Part shown: positions 35,712 through 44,350 of the stretch, in pieces
Numbering within the stretch: position 1 is the stretch's first letter
Layout of the letters: each line of letters begins with the position of its first letter
NCBI RefSeq assembly: GCF_020297365.1
Contig: NZ_JAIXIG010000024.1
Location: forward strand, 1-59,205
Reading direction: 5' to 3'
Origin: Curtobacterium oceanosedimentum
Lineage (GTDB): Bacteria; Actinomycetota; Actinomycetes; Actinomycetales; Microbacteriaceae
Length of the DNA: 59,205 bases
Program-made: the position numbers and the translations under genes
Notes under the pieces: model-generated
Seen by the model: the letters and a program-made list of their open reading frames with translations, nothing else
What the model was told of the DNA's origin: nothing
The model's database searches: none

Positions 35712-37096
35712 CCAGCGCATTCGACCGCCGCACCTTCCTGCGCGGATCCGCCGCCACGGTCGGTGCCGGAGCGCTCGCGCTCCTCGCCGCGTCGTGTGCG
35801 AGCAACCCGGGTCGGGGCAACCCCGACGAGGTCTCGCTCTGGGGTGTGGGCGGCACGTTCGTCCCGTTCCAGACGAAGGTCATCGAGCAGTTCCAGCGAC
35901 TCCACCCCGAGGTCACGGTGCACGTCGACGTCGTCCCGTCGCAGGGCACCGGCGACGCGACGAGCATCATCACCGCGGTCCGCGGCGGCACCGCACCGGA
36001 CCTGTGGCTGCTCGACCGGTTCAGCGCGGCCCAGTACGCGGCCATCGGCCTCATCGAACCGATCGACGATCTCATCGCGCAGTACGAGGACCAGTCGAAG
36101 GAGGACTTCCTGGCGCAGTGGCTCGGCTTCGCCGTCGGCGAGGTCACCTACGAGGGCAAGACCTACGGCCTGCCGCACGACACCGATGCCCGGGGCATGT
36201 TCGTCAACCGCACGATGCTCCGCGACGCGGGCGTCGACCCCGACGAGTTCGACTGGGAACGGAACGGACCCGTCACGATGGACCGGATGTGGGAGGTCAG
36301 CGAGCGCGTCACGAAGCGCTCCGGCGACGACTACACGCACGTGGGCCTGCTCCCCTGGTACGGCGAGGGATGGCCGTTCACCTGGGGCCTGGGGCTCGGT
36401 GCCTCGTACTACGACCAGCAGACCTCGCACATGACGATGACCGACCCGGGCGTGCGGCGGGTCTTCGAGTTCTACGAGGACTGGGCGGGACGCTACGGCT
36501 ACAAGGCCGCCGACACCTTCATCGCCACCTACGAGCCGACCGGCCACCCGCCCGGGCAGACCGCGTTCCTGGCGAACCGCATGGCCTTCATGGTGAGCGT
36601 GCCCTCGACCATCCAGACGTTCGACAACCACGGCCCCGACGACCTGGACTGGACCACGGCCTTCCTGCCGGTGCAGCAGGCCGACGATCCGGAGTACACC
36701 TGGTCCGGCGGGTACGCCCTGTGCCTGCCGAAGGGGTCGAAGAAGACCAAGGCCGTGTGGGACCTGATGAAGTACTTCACGGGCGAACGCGGCCAGCGGA
36801 CCTACATGGTGCCGGCCACGAGCGTCCCGACGAACATCGCCGCGCTCGAGGACCCGGAGGGTTCGGCACCGTCGATCCGCTACTTCGTCGAGTCGATCGC
36901 GGCCTCGACCTGCCGCCCGCCGCTGCCCGTGGGCGGCGCCTGGTGGGACGCCCTGGCCGATGCGCGGTCGAGCGTCCTGCTCGGCACGGCGACCGCGGAG
37001 CAGGCCGTCGCACGCGCCCAGGACCGCGTCGACCCGATGATGCAGACCTTCGCGCCGTTCGCCCTGCCCGAGGACTACGACGACATCCGGGTCTGA
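35708..37096 (+). CDS. Extracellular sugar-binding lipoprotein (Tat-type signal)
   Basis: 462 residues from GTG. The start DRRTFLRGSAATVGAGALALLAASC contains a twin-arginine motif (RRTFLR) and a lipobox (LAAS before Cys30), so it is probably a Tat-exported lipoprotein. The rest is a family 1 solute-binding protein: EQFQRLHPEVTVHVDVVPSQ, TAPDLWLLDRFSAAQY and PWYGEGWPFTWGLGLG are typical. It captures a sugar or oligosaccharide for the two permeases before it. The ligand is unknown. Palindrome C follows at 37155. Confidence 0.92.
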   Translation: MTSAFDRRTFLRGSAATVGAGALALLAASCASNPGRGNPDEVSLWGVGGTFVPFQTKVIEQFQRLHPEVTVHVDVVPSQGTGDATSIITAVRGGTAPDLWLLDRFSAAQYAAIGLIEPIDDLIAQYEDQSKEDFLAQWLGFAVGEVTYEGKTYGLPHDTDARGMFVNRTMLRDAGVDPDEFDWERNGPVTMDRMWEVSERVTKRSGDDYTHVGLLPWYGEGWPFTWGLGLGASYYDQQTSHMTMTDPGVRRVFEFYEDWAGRYGYKAADTFIATYEPTGHPPGQTAFLANRMAFMVSVPSTIQTFDNHGPDDLDWTTAFLPVQQADDPEYTWSGGYALCLPKGSKKTKAVWDLMKYFTGERGQRTYMVPATSVPTNIAALEDPEGSAPSIRYFVESIAASTCRPPLPVGGAWWDALADARSSVLLGTATAEQAVARAQDRVDPMMQTFAPFALPEDYDDIRV

Positions 37097-37154
37097 CGAG
37101 CCCAGGACCGGAGCCCGGCACCGCCCGCGCGACGCTGCGGGGTGTGCGCAGACA

Positions 37155-37208
37155 CACGTCGGACGGGAGGCGCGGTGCCAGCTGGCACCGCGCCTCCCGT
37201 CCGACGTG
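37155..37208. repeat. GGACGGGAGGC palindrome, copy C (perfect, 54 bp)
   Basis: Arms of 27 nt (37155-37181 and 37182-37208) match without a mismatch, centred on CAG/CTG. It lies between two converging genes (stops at 37096 and 37217), so it can end both transcripts. Best copy of the family. Confidence 0.9.
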
Positions 37209-37216
37209 GCTCGCGA

Positions 37217-38179
37217 CTACCGCCGAGAGCGGCCGAGCACGACCGCGCCGACCGCCGCGGCCGCGCCGAGCCAGACGAGCGGGCGCGTGACGCGCCGTCG
37301 CTTCGCGACCCAGCCGCCGTTCGTGGCGTTGCCCGCGTCGGCGGGCGCGTACAGGTTGCCGTCGGTCGGCTGCTGCTTGCCGCGCAGCGCGAACGTCTGC
37401 ACCATCGGCTTCGTGATCTTGTGGAACAGCCCCGGGAACACGTACTGCAGCGGCACGAGCGAGGCCTGGATGCGACCGACGAAGCGGTACCGCTTGGGGT
37501 GGGTGGCGGCCGTGACGACGGCGCGGCCGGCGCGCTCGACGGACACCGTCGGCGGCAGCGGGTGCGAGGCCTTGCCGGTGTAGTTGGCCCCGTTCTGGTA
37601 GATCGGGGTGTCGATGGTCGACGGCAGCAGCGCCGTGAACTGGATGCCGGTGCCCGCGAACTCGTCGCCGAGCACGTCGACCAGGCCGAGCGCCGCGTGC
37701 TTGCTCGTGACGTACGCCGACTGGTACGGCGCCGACAGCAGCGACTGGATCGAGCCGACGAGCACGTACGTGCCCTTGCCGCGCTGCTTCCAGTGCGGCA
37801 GCAGGTGGGTGATCGCGTTGAGGTGCCCGTACAGGTTCGTGTCCACGACACGCTTGAACGCCTCGGTCGGGGTCTGCTCGAACAGCCCGTAGACGAACAG
37901 CGCGGCGTTGCCGACGAAGACGTCGATGCGGCCGAACCGGGTGGTCACCGTGCTGATGAGGTCCTTGACCTGGTGCTCGTCGGCCACGTCGGTACGGATC
38001 GCGATCGCCTCGGCACCGAGCTTCCGGCACTCGGCGGCCGCGGCCTCGAGCGAGTCGTGACCACGTGCAGCGAGGACGAGCGTGGCGCCCTGTCGGGCGA
38101 ACTCGTGCGCTGCGGCCCTCCCGATGCCGCTCGATGCTCCGGTGATGACGACGATCTTCCCGCGGTACCGATGTCCCAT
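37217..38179 (-). CDS. SDR family oxidoreductase with C-terminal membrane segment
   Basis: 320 residues. Classical short-chain dehydrogenase core: VVITGASSGIGRAAAHEFAR (NAD(P) loop), VGNAALFVYG in place of NNAG, and SAYVTSKHAALG with the catalytic Tyr and Lys. After the core, about 90 extra residues end with a hydrophobic stretch (WLGAAAAVGAVVLG) followed by arginines, suggesting a membrane tail. Substrate unknown. The start is the ATG at 38179; the longer frame beyond it is not supported. Converges with the ABC operon. Confidence 0.88.
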   Translation of the reverse strand: MGHRYRGKIVVITGASSGIGRAAAHEFARQGATLVLAARGHDSLEAAAAECRKLGAEAIAIRTDVADEHQVKDLISTVTTRFGRIDVFVGNAALFVYGLFEQTPTEAFKRVVDTNLYGHLNAITHLLPHWKQRGKGTYVLVGSIQSLLSAPYQSAYVTSKHAALGLVDVLGDEFAGTGIQFTALLPSTIDTPIYQNGANYTGKASHPLPPTVSVERAGRAVVTAATHPKRYRFVGRIQASLVPLQYVFPGLFHKITKPMVQTFALRGKQQPTDGNLYAPADAGNATNGGWVAKRRRVTRPLVWLGAAAAVGAVVLGRSRR

Positions 38180-38255
38180 GGGTCCTTGGTACCCGCACGT
38201 CGGTGCGGCACCGTCCAGTCCCGGCGTACCCCGCCGCCCGGTGCGATGATGGAGC

Positions 38256-38516
38256 ATGCGCAACGACGACCTGACCGTCGACGAGGCCACGGTCATCGCC
38301 GAGCACGCGCGCTCCGGCGCACTCGACCTGCAGGACCCCGAGGTCCGCAAGGTCGTCGAGCAGGCGAACCGGGTGCTCGTCCGCACACAGATGTGGGGCG
38401 AGGAGCGGAGCCCGAAGCTCCGGCGACGCAGGCGGATCATCGCCGTCGGTGCCCTCGTGATGGTGCTCGTGTGGGTCGCGGCGCTGATCGGGCCGCTCGC
38501 CGTGCACTTCGGTTGA
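38256..38516 (+). CDS. Small single-span membrane protein
   Basis: 86 residues. An acidic helical part (DDLTVDEATVIAEHARSGAL, about 4-40) precedes a basic patch LRRRRRII and one membrane helix (about 61-83). The orientation should be N-terminus inside. No known family was recognised. The ATG follows GGAGC closely, which could be a ribosome site or a poor leaderless promoter. Confidence 0.65.
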   Translation: MRNDDLTVDEATVIAEHARSGALDLQDPEVRKVVEQANRVLVRTQMWGEERSPKLRRRRRIIAVGALVMVLVWVAALIGPLAVHFG

Positions 38517-38643
38517 GCGGTCCTGCGTCCGGCGGTCCTTCGTCCTGCGTCCTGCGGACGATTCCGTCCCGGTGCTGGAGTCACGGCTCCGAGTGGGGCA
38601 TGATCCGACCACCACACCACCATCGCGCTGCAGGGAGCACGAC

Positions 38644-39450
38644 ATGGGAGAGCACCTCGATCGACGCCGCTTCATGGCACTCGGACTCGCGGGGGCCGCT
38701 GCCACCGCGTTCGGGACGGCCGCGACCGCACCGGTCCTGCTCGCCGCGGACGAGTTCGACGGTCCGGCAGGCAGCGCACCGAACCCCGCCATCTGGCGGT
38801 ACGACCTCGGTGCCGGCGGGTGGGGCAACGCCGAGCTGCAGACCTACACGGACACCCGGCGCAACTCCGCGCTCGACGGGGCGGGCAACCTCGTCATCAC
38901 CGCACGACGCGAGGCCGACGGGACGTACACGTCCGCCCGTCTGAAGACCGAGGGCACGTACACCGCGCAGTACGGGCGCATCGAGGCCCGGATCCGGATC
39001 CCCCGCGGCCAGGGCATCTGGCCGGCGTTCTGGATGCTCGGCGCCGACATCGGCCAGGTCGGTTGGCCGGCGTGCGGCGAGATCGACGTCATGGAGAACG
39101 TCGGGTACGAGCCCACCCTGGTGCACGGCACCGTGCACGGGCCGGGGTACTCCGGCGCGCAGGGCATCTCGTCGACCCGCCAGAACCCGACGGGAGCGCC
39201 CTTCGCCGACGACTTCCACGTCTACGGGGTGGACTGGCGCCCCGGGTCGGTCACCTGGACCGTCGACGGCGTCGCGTACCGCACGATCACCCGAGCCGAC
39301 GTCGGCTCGAACCCGTGGGTGTTCGACAAGCCGTTCTTCGTCATCCTCAACGTGGCGGTCGGCGGGACGTGGCCCGGGTCGCCGGACGCGTCGACGTCGT
39401 TCCCGCAGCAGATGACGATCGACTGGCTCCGCGTCTTCCAGAACGCCTAG
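38644..39450 (+). CDS. GH16 endo-beta-glucanase, Tat-exported
   Basis: 268 residues. The first 30 residues, with DRRRFMALGLAGAAATAFG, form a twin-arginine signal. The mature part is a GH16 jelly roll with GEIDVMENVG: Glu146 (nucleophile), Asp148 and Glu151 (acid/base) in the E-x-D-x-x-E order. WPAFWMLGADIG and HVYGVDWRPGSVTWTVDG are usual for laminarinase-like members cutting beta-1,3-glucans. GGGAG lies before the ATG. The sugar importer upstream could take up products, but there is no shared operon. Confidence 0.9.
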   Translation: MGEHLDRRRFMALGLAGAAATAFGTAATAPVLLAADEFDGPAGSAPNPAIWRYDLGAGGWGNAELQTYTDTRRNSALDGAGNLVITARREADGTYTSARLKTEGTYTAQYGRIEARIRIPRGQGIWPAFWMLGADIGQVGWPACGEIDVMENVGYEPTLVHGTVHGPGYSGAQGISSTRQNPTGAPFADDFHVYGVDWRPGSVTWTVDGVAYRTITRADVGSNPWVFDKPFFVILNVAVGGTWPGSPDASTSFPQQMTIDWLRVFQNA

Positions 39451-39456
39451 GCGGGG

Positions 39457-39669
39457 TCAGGGGCGTCGGTTCCGCGCGAGGAGCCACAGGTAGGTGCTGT
39501 GTCCGACGAGCGCCAGCCCGAAGAACACGGCACCGACGGCGTAGACGCGGTCGAGTTCGCCCTGCCCGATCACGAGCATGACGATGCAGAACGCCACGGC
39601 CACGGCGAGGACCCCGACCTGCACGGTCGACCAGATCCGTCGGAAGCGTGGCATGCCCGTCTCGTTCAC
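39457..39669 (-). CDS. Small two-span membrane protein
   Basis: 70 residues from GTG at 39669 (CAGAAT lies 6 nt upstream); an ATG at 39654 is an alternative. Two hydrophobic helices (about 17-36 and 42-65) with a short acidic loop. Ends with basic residues. No family recognised. Its end is only 6 bp from the end of the GH16 gene on the other strand. Confidence 0.6.
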   Translation of the reverse strand: MNETGMPRFRRIWSTVQVGVLAVAVAFCIVMLVIGQGELDRVYAVGAVFFGLALVGHSTYLWLLARNRRP

Positions 39670-39691
39670 GGGACCATTCTGCCCGATGCCG

Positions 39692-40030
39692 TCAGTGCTG
39701 CTCCGGGTCGTGTCCCCAGTTCATCAGGGAGTACCGCCACGGGGTGTCGTGCACGTCGCCGTCCGGGCGCTGCTTGGTGTGCCGGGCGACGTACCCGACG
39801 ACCTTGCGCATGTGGGCGAGGTCGTCGTCGGTCAGGTCGGCCTTGTGCTTCTCGAGGATCCGCACGATGTGCCGACCGCTCTCGTGCCCGGTCGACTCCC
39901 CACCGCCGGAGGGCTTCTGTCCGACGGACTTCGACTCGTCGGTGTCGAGCCACTTCCGCAGCTGCGTGGCCGTCATGGTGACCGCCTGGTCGAAGTCGGC
40001 CCGGGTCTGCTCGTCGTCGTGCTCGCTCAT
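39692..40030 (-). CDS. DUF3140 domain protein
   Basis: 112 residues. TMTATQLRKWLDTDESKSVG, then RHIVRILEKHKADLTDDDLA and MRKVVGYVARHTKQRP match DUF3140, a small helical actinobacterial family of unknown role, often near stress genes. It ends TPWRYSLMNWGHDPEQH. Very hydrophilic, so probably cytoplasmic. It is 23 bp from the small membrane protein gene and divergent from the SDR gene at 40147. Confidence 0.85.
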   Translation of the reverse strand: MSEHDDEQTRADFDQAVTMTATQLRKWLDTDESKSVGQKPSGGGESTGHESGRHIVRILEKHKADLTDDDLAHMRKVVGYVARHTKQRPDGDVHDTPWRYSLMNWGHDPEQH

Positions 40031-40146
40031 GCGCCGAGCCAACCCGCCGGTCCTGGACGACGGCGGAGTGCGCACCGCGGACGGCGTCCCCCGGTCGTCC
40101 AGCGGTGGAGCGTTTGCTGGTCGAGCGAAACCGTCAGGAGGATTCC

Positions 40147-41046
40147 ATGCCCACCGACCAGTACGAACACGGCGACCCGCGCACGCGGTACCCGAACGTC
40201 GAGCCGAAGCCGCAGACCCAGGCCGAGCCGGGCCTCCAGTCCGCCATGGACCCGGTGCCCGACCTCGGTGAGACGAGCTACCGGGGCACCGGCCGGCTCG
40301 CCGGCCGCAAGGCGCTCATCACCGGCGCCGACTCCGGCATCGGCGGGGCGGTCGCGATCGCGTTCGCCCGCGAGGGCGCCGACGTCGCGCTCGCCTACCT
40401 GCCCGAGGAACAGTCCGACGCCGACCACGTGATCGAGCAGATCCGGGCAGCCGGACGCACGGCCGTCGCGATCCCCGGCGACCTGCGCGACCGCGCGTAC
40501 GCGCAGCAGCTCGTCGACCAGGCCGTCGAGGGCCTGGGCGGCATCGACGCCCTGGTCAGCGTCGCCGGCAAGCAGCGCTGGCAGCCCGACCTGCTCGACA
40601 TCACCGACGAGCAGTTCGAGGCGACCTTCGACGTGAACGTCTTCGGGCTGTTCCGACTGGTGAAGGCCGCCCTGCCGCACCTGCAGCCGGGCGCGACCAT
40701 CACCACGACAGCGTCGATGGAGGCGTACCAGCCCGCTCCCGACCGGCTCGACTACGCCGCGTCGAAGGGTGCGATCAACAACTTCTCGAAGGGGCTGTCG
40801 CAGTCGCTCGTCGAGCGCGGCATCCGCGTGAACGTCGTCGCACCGGGACCGACCTGGACCGTCCTGCAGCCGAGCGGCGGTGTCGACCCGTCGACCCTGC
40901 CGGAGTTCGGCAGCAGCGAGTCCCCGATGGGCCGGGCGGCCCAGCCGGCCGAGCTCGCACCCGCGTACGTCTTCCTGGCCTCGCAGGAGTCGAGCTTCGT
41001 CGCCGGCGAGACGCTCAACGTGAACGGCGGCATGGTCACCCCCTGA
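40147..41046 (+). CDS. SDR oxidoreductase of the stress-associated YghA/YhxC type
   Basis: 299 residues from the ATG with AGGAGGA just upstream; an earlier in-frame ATG at 40105 lacks one. An N-terminal tail of about 50 residues rich in Pro/Gln (YPNVEPKPQTQAEPG) precedes the Rossmann start ALITGADSGIGGAVAIAFAR; the catalytic part is LDYAASKGAINNFSKG. Tail plus core is the layout of the general-stress SDR group. The gene at 44905 encodes a close relative with a shorter tail. Substrate unknown. Confidence 0.88.
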   Translation: MPTDQYEHGDPRTRYPNVEPKPQTQAEPGLQSAMDPVPDLGETSYRGTGRLAGRKALITGADSGIGGAVAIAFAREGADVALAYLPEEQSDADHVIEQIRAAGRTAVAIPGDLRDRAYAQQLVDQAVEGLGGIDALVSVAGKQRWQPDLLDITDEQFEATFDVNVFGLFRLVKAALPHLQPGATITTTASMEAYQPAPDRLDYAASKGAINNFSKGLSQSLVERGIRVNVVAPGPTWTVLQPSGGVDPSTLPEFGSSESPMGRAAQPAELAPAYVFLASQESSFVAGETLNVNGGMVTP

Positions 41047-41150
41047 CCGCAGCCCGTCGTCCGGCCGCGCTCCGCGGTCACCGACACCGGGTGGGAATGG
41101 ATCGGGCCCGTCCGGTGTCGAACACTCCACCGACCACGAAGGAGCACACC

Positions 41151-41288
41151 ATGAGCATCGACCTGCACGGGAGCACCGGACTCGACGACGACCGCAGCTG
41201 CCTGCCGAAGCCCGTGCTGACCTCGCTGCACGACGAGCCGTCGGCGTCGTTCGGACGGTGGCTCGGTCAGATCAACCACGCCGACTGA
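41151..41288 (+). CDS. 45-residue acidic peptide, unknown
   Basis: ATG preceded by AAGGAG at a 6-nt spacing, a strong ribosome site, which makes this short frame credible; an upstream in-frame ATG (41091) lacks one. The peptide starts MSIDLHGSTGLDDDRS, has a single Cys followed by Leu-Pro-Lys-Pro, and ends RWLGQINHAD. No signal peptide, no membrane helix, no known family. It lies 107 bp before the membrane methyltransferase gene and after a stress SDR gene. Could be a regulatory or modified peptide; nothing proves it. Confidence 0.55.
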   Translation: MSIDLHGSTGLDDDRSCLPKPVLTSLHDEPSASFGRWLGQINHAD

Positions 41289-41394
41289 CCCCGGGCCGGA
41301 CGGCCCCGGCCTGGCCCCGGGTCCGGGCCCGGCCCCGGTCCCGGATCGCCCGGTGCCCCGCGGCACCCGCCACGTGCCCTGCTAGCGTGCACGC

Positions 41395-42381
41395 ATGGCA
41401 CGGGGTCGGCTGTACTTCGCACTGCAGGCCCTCGGCGGAGCGGCCTGGTGGATCGCCGTCGCCGTGCTGCCCGGGGTCCGCACCGCCACACTCGGGTCGC
41501 TCGACCCCGTCGCCGTCGCGGTCTTCGACGTCCCGCTGTTCGTCGTCGCGTCGGCGCTGGCGGCACTGGGCCTGCGGACCGCCGCGGTCGTCACCACCGT
41601 GTGGACGCTCCTCGTGCTCGCCGCGCTCGCCGTCTGGGCGACCGTCACGGGTGAGGCCGGCGCAGGCGTGCTCGTCATGGTCGGTGCGGCGATCGGCTCG
41701 GTCCTGGCGCTCGCGCTGGTCGTGCTCGGTCGGATCCCGACGGAGTGGGTGACGACCGGGCCGCTGCGGTTGCGCACGGCGGACCCGGACGCACCCCGCT
41801 GGCGGCACGTGACGGCGACGGCGGTGCAGATCGTCGTGTTCTGGGGGCTGTTCCTCGGCGTGTTCCCGCTCGTCATCGCCGCGGCCGAGCACCGGTGGCG
41901 GCTGCACCCCACCCTGCCAGCACCGCTCGCCGACGGCCTCGCCGTCGTCGGCGCGGTCGTCTTCGCCCTGGCGAGTGCGCTCGGCATCGCATCGGCCGCC
42001 GCGATGTCCACGAAGGGCGACGGCACCCCGCTGCCCTCGGCCACGGCGAACCGGCTGGTCGTCGCCGGCCCGTACCGCTCGGTGCGCAACCCGATGGCGC
42101 TCGCCGGCATCACGCAGGGTGCGGCGGTGGGACTGGCGATGTCGTCGTGGCTCGTCGTCGTCTACGCCGTCGCCGGCTCCGTCGTCTGGAACTGCGTCGT
42201 CCGGCCGCTCGAGGAGGCCGACCTGGAGGCCCGCTTCGGCGACGACTTCCGGCGCTACGCCCGGCAGGTCCGGTGCTGGGTGCCGCGGTGGCCGGTGCCC
42301 GCCCGGGTGGGCGCGGTGCCGGTCCTGCCAGGGCCGACGCCGGGGTCGGCGTCGGCGTCGGTCAGCTCGACGCGCCGCTGA
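41395..42381 (+). CDS. Membrane methyltransferase, isoprenylcysteine/phospholipid type
   Basis: 328 residues. About seven hydrophobic segments; the last third holds the S-adenosylmethionine site seen in ICMT/PEMT-like enzymes: VVAGPYRSVRNPMALAGITQ, then RPLEEADLEARFGDDFRRYA and CWVPRW. Bacterial members methylate diverse lipids or small molecules, and substrates are mostly unknown. TAGCGT lies exactly 6 nt before the ATG, suggesting a leaderless transcript separate from the small peptide gene. Its 3' end overlaps the converging VOC gene by 20 bp. Confidence 0.8.
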   Translation: MARGRLYFALQALGGAAWWIAVAVLPGVRTATLGSLDPVAVAVFDVPLFVVASALAALGLRTAAVVTTVWTLLVLAALAVWATVTGEAGAGVLVMVGAAIGSVLALALVVLGRIPTEWVTTGPLRLRTADPDAPRWRHVTATAVQIVVFWGLFLGVFPLVIAAAEHRWRLHPTLPAPLADGLAVVGAVVFALASALGIASAAAMSTKGDGTPLPSATANRLVVAGPYRSVRNPMALAGITQGAAVGLAMSSWLVVVYAVAGSVVWNCVVRPLEEADLEARFGDDFRRYARQVRCWVPRWPVPARVGAVPVLPGPTPGSASASVSSTRR

Positions 42382-42778
42382 TGTTCACCATCCACGACAC
42401 CCCGTGACGGTCGGTCAGCATGCCGAAGGTGTCGCCCCACGGTGCCACCGTCAGCGGTTCGATGATCGTCGCACCCTCGGCCAGGCCGTTCCACCAGCGC
42501 GTGAGCACCTCGGGGTCGTCGCCGCTCAGCGACAGGGAGATGCTGCTCGCCGGGGGCATCGGCATGCCCGAGGGGGCGTCCGAGGCCATCAGCACGAGGT
42601 CGTGCTCGCCGTCGAGCTGCCCGTGCATCACCTTGTCGGCCTCCGCCGGGTCCTGGCTCATCCCCGCCTCGCCGAACGTGCCGACGGTGAGCGTCCCGCC
42701 GAAGACGGAGTGGTAGAACTCCAGGGCTGCACGGGCCCCGTCGCGGAACCCGAGGTAGGGGTTGAGGCGCACGGACAT
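42362..42778 (-). CDS. VOC family protein, PhnB-like
   Basis: 138 residues, one glyoxalase/bleomycin-resistance fold. NPYLGFRDGARAALEFYHSV and FGGTLTVGTFGEAG, then TVAPWGDTFGMLTDRHGVSW are typical of the PhnB-type (3-demethylubiquinone methyltransferase-like) group. Enzymatic role unknown. The ATG at 42778 has AAGGAG 7 nt upstream. The gene may be transcribed after the AraC regulator, whose start is further upstream on the same strand, but 157 bp separate the two. Confidence 0.85.
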   Translation of the reverse strand: MSVRLNPYLGFRDGARAALEFYHSVFGGTLTVGTFGEAGMSQDPAEADKVMHGQLDGEHDLVLMASDAPSGMPMPPASSISLSLSGDDPEVLTRWWNGLAEGATIIEPLTVAPWGDTFGMLTDRHGVSWMVNISGASS

Positions 42779-42934
42779 CACGGTCTCCTTCGTCCCGCGC
42801 GGGCACCGTCCGCCCGCGACACGCTCATCGTGGCAGACCGCCGGCCCGGACGGAACAGCTCGTCGCACGTGGCGGTGCGGCGCCCGCGTCAGGGGCGGTC
42901 CACGCCCGCGCGTCGGGGTCGGCCGGCGCGCGCG

Positions 42935-43888
42935 TCAGGGGCGGTCGTCGCGGGCCGAGGCGGCGGTCTGCCGGGGCAGCTCGCCGAACTCGCGGCGGTA
43001 GCTGCCGGCGAACCGTCCGAGGTGGGCGAACCCGGTTGCCCGGGCGATCTCCGCGACGCTGCGGCCGTCCGCCGCCTCGAGCTGTTCGCGCGCGAGCAGC
43101 AGTCGGATCCGGCGCAGGTACATCGTCGGCGTGATGCCGTGGTGCCGTTGGAACGCCGCCTGCACACCGCGGACGCTCAGTCCCGCGGCCGCGGCGACGT
43201 CGTCGACGGTGATCTGCTCGGTCGCGTGCTCCAGCAGGAAGGTCTCGGCGCGAGCGAAGCGCGCCGTGGCGGCGAGCGGTCGCTCGACCTGGCCGACCGG
43301 CCAGTGCGGGATCGCGGAGAGCAGGCCACCGGCGGCGAACCGAGCGAGCTCGCGTTCGCGCTCCACGGGGACCTCGTCCGGGCCGGCCATGACCTCCTGC
43401 GCCACCGCACGCACCATCAACCACCAGGCGGCCAGCGTGGGCCCCTCGGGGACGTGGTGCGGGCGGAACTCGAGCGGACCCGGCGCCCAGTCCCCGCGCT
43501 CGGCAGCGACCTGCTCGACGATGCTGCGATCGATGCGCAGCAGGTCCTTGCTGCACTCGGTCCACCGGAAGCGCTGCGGCCGCTGGCGGAACAGCACCGG
43601 CCGTCCGATCGCCACGGGCTCGTCGTCGACGGACCCGGCACCGGTCTTCATCCAGTAGATCATCACGGTGCTGCCGGGCTCCATGGACCCGCTGAGCGTG
43701 CCCGAGCAGTTCGTGGACTCGAGGGACAGCAGATCGGTCCCCCGCACCCGCTCCTCGAACACGAAGTCTGCGTCCCCCGGCTCGACCGACAGTTCGTGGA
43801 TGACGTGCGTCCGGACCATCGCCTCGGCCGCCACGGAGGGCTGGTCGGTCTGGATCTCCCGCTGCATGCGGTGCATCGTCTCGGGCAC
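42935..43888 (-). CDS. AraC family transcription regulator
   Basis: 317 residues from a GTG at 43888 with AGGA upstream; ATGs at 43876 and 43867 are alternatives. N-terminal AraC-type sensor (FEERVRGTDLLSLESTNCSG) and C-terminal double helix-turn-helix: ITVDDVAAAAGLSVRGVQAAF and SVAEIARATGFAHLGRFAGSY. Same architecture as the protein at 20577-21560, especially in the HTH part. Divergent from the small paralogue gene at 43993 across about 100 bp. Target and inducer unknown. Confidence 0.88.
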   Translation of the reverse strand: MPETMHRMQREIQTDQPSVAAEAMVRTHVIHELSVEPGDADFVFEERVRGTDLLSLESTNCSGTLSGSMEPGSTVMIYWMKTGAGSVDDEPVAIGRPVLFRQRPQRFRWTECSKDLLRIDRSIVEQVAAERGDWAPGPLEFRPHHVPEGPTLAAWWLMVRAVAQEVMAGPDEVPVERERELARFAAGGLLSAIPHWPVGQVERPLAATARFARAETFLLEHATEQITVDDVAAAAGLSVRGVQAAFQRHHGITPTMYLRRIRLLLAREQLEAADGRSVAEIARATGFAHLGRFAGSYRREFGELPRQTAASARDDRP

Positions 43889-43992
43889 GAGTCGATCCTG
43901 ACGACAACGGGCACTCCGCGCAACGGGCGACGCGCCGGTTCCTGGACGATCACCAGCCTCCGGGCGGTTGGGTGAGTCGTGGAGGCCCGGAG

Positions 43993-44331
43993 ATGAAGCA
44001 CATCCAGTACGACCGTTCGTCGATCCTGACGACCGATGACGTCGCCGACGCCGTGATCGAGTACGCCGCGGCACTGGCCGGTGGTGACCGCGCCGACACG
44101 GTCTCCATCCCGGCCGTCGCCGCCGACGGCACGATGACGACGACGAAGGTGCTCATCGGACCCGCGAGCCAACTCGTCGTCGAGGACGCCGAGGAGGACG
44201 AGCTCGAGGGCGAGCACGACCAGTTCGTCGCCCGGCTGCGGGCGGCGACGCTGACGTTCGAGCACGAGGCGGCGATCCACGCCGACCAGCGGACCGACCT
44301 CGTCGAGGGTGACGCACCGGACCCGGTGTGA
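43993..44331 (+). CDS. Unknown small acidic protein, paralogue of 44351-44665
   Basis: 112 residues from the ATG with GGAGG upstream. N-terminus MKHIQYDRSSILTTDDVADA followed by VIEYAAALAG; a strand-rich middle with TTTKVLIGPASQLVVEDAEE; acidic end. The convergent neighbour starts with KYVNYAGTVRILTSDAVADA and VIRYAAALH, clearly the same family. No annotated family recognised. Soluble, no signal peptide. Divergent from the AraC gene, which may control it. Confidence 0.75.
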   Translation: MKHIQYDRSSILTTDDVADAVIEYAAALAGGDRADTVSIPAVAADGTMTTTKVLIGPASQLVVEDAEEDELEGEHDQFVARLRAATLTFEHEAAIHADQRTDLVEGDAPDPV

Positions 44332-44350
44332 CCGGCAGGCAGCGTCGGTG

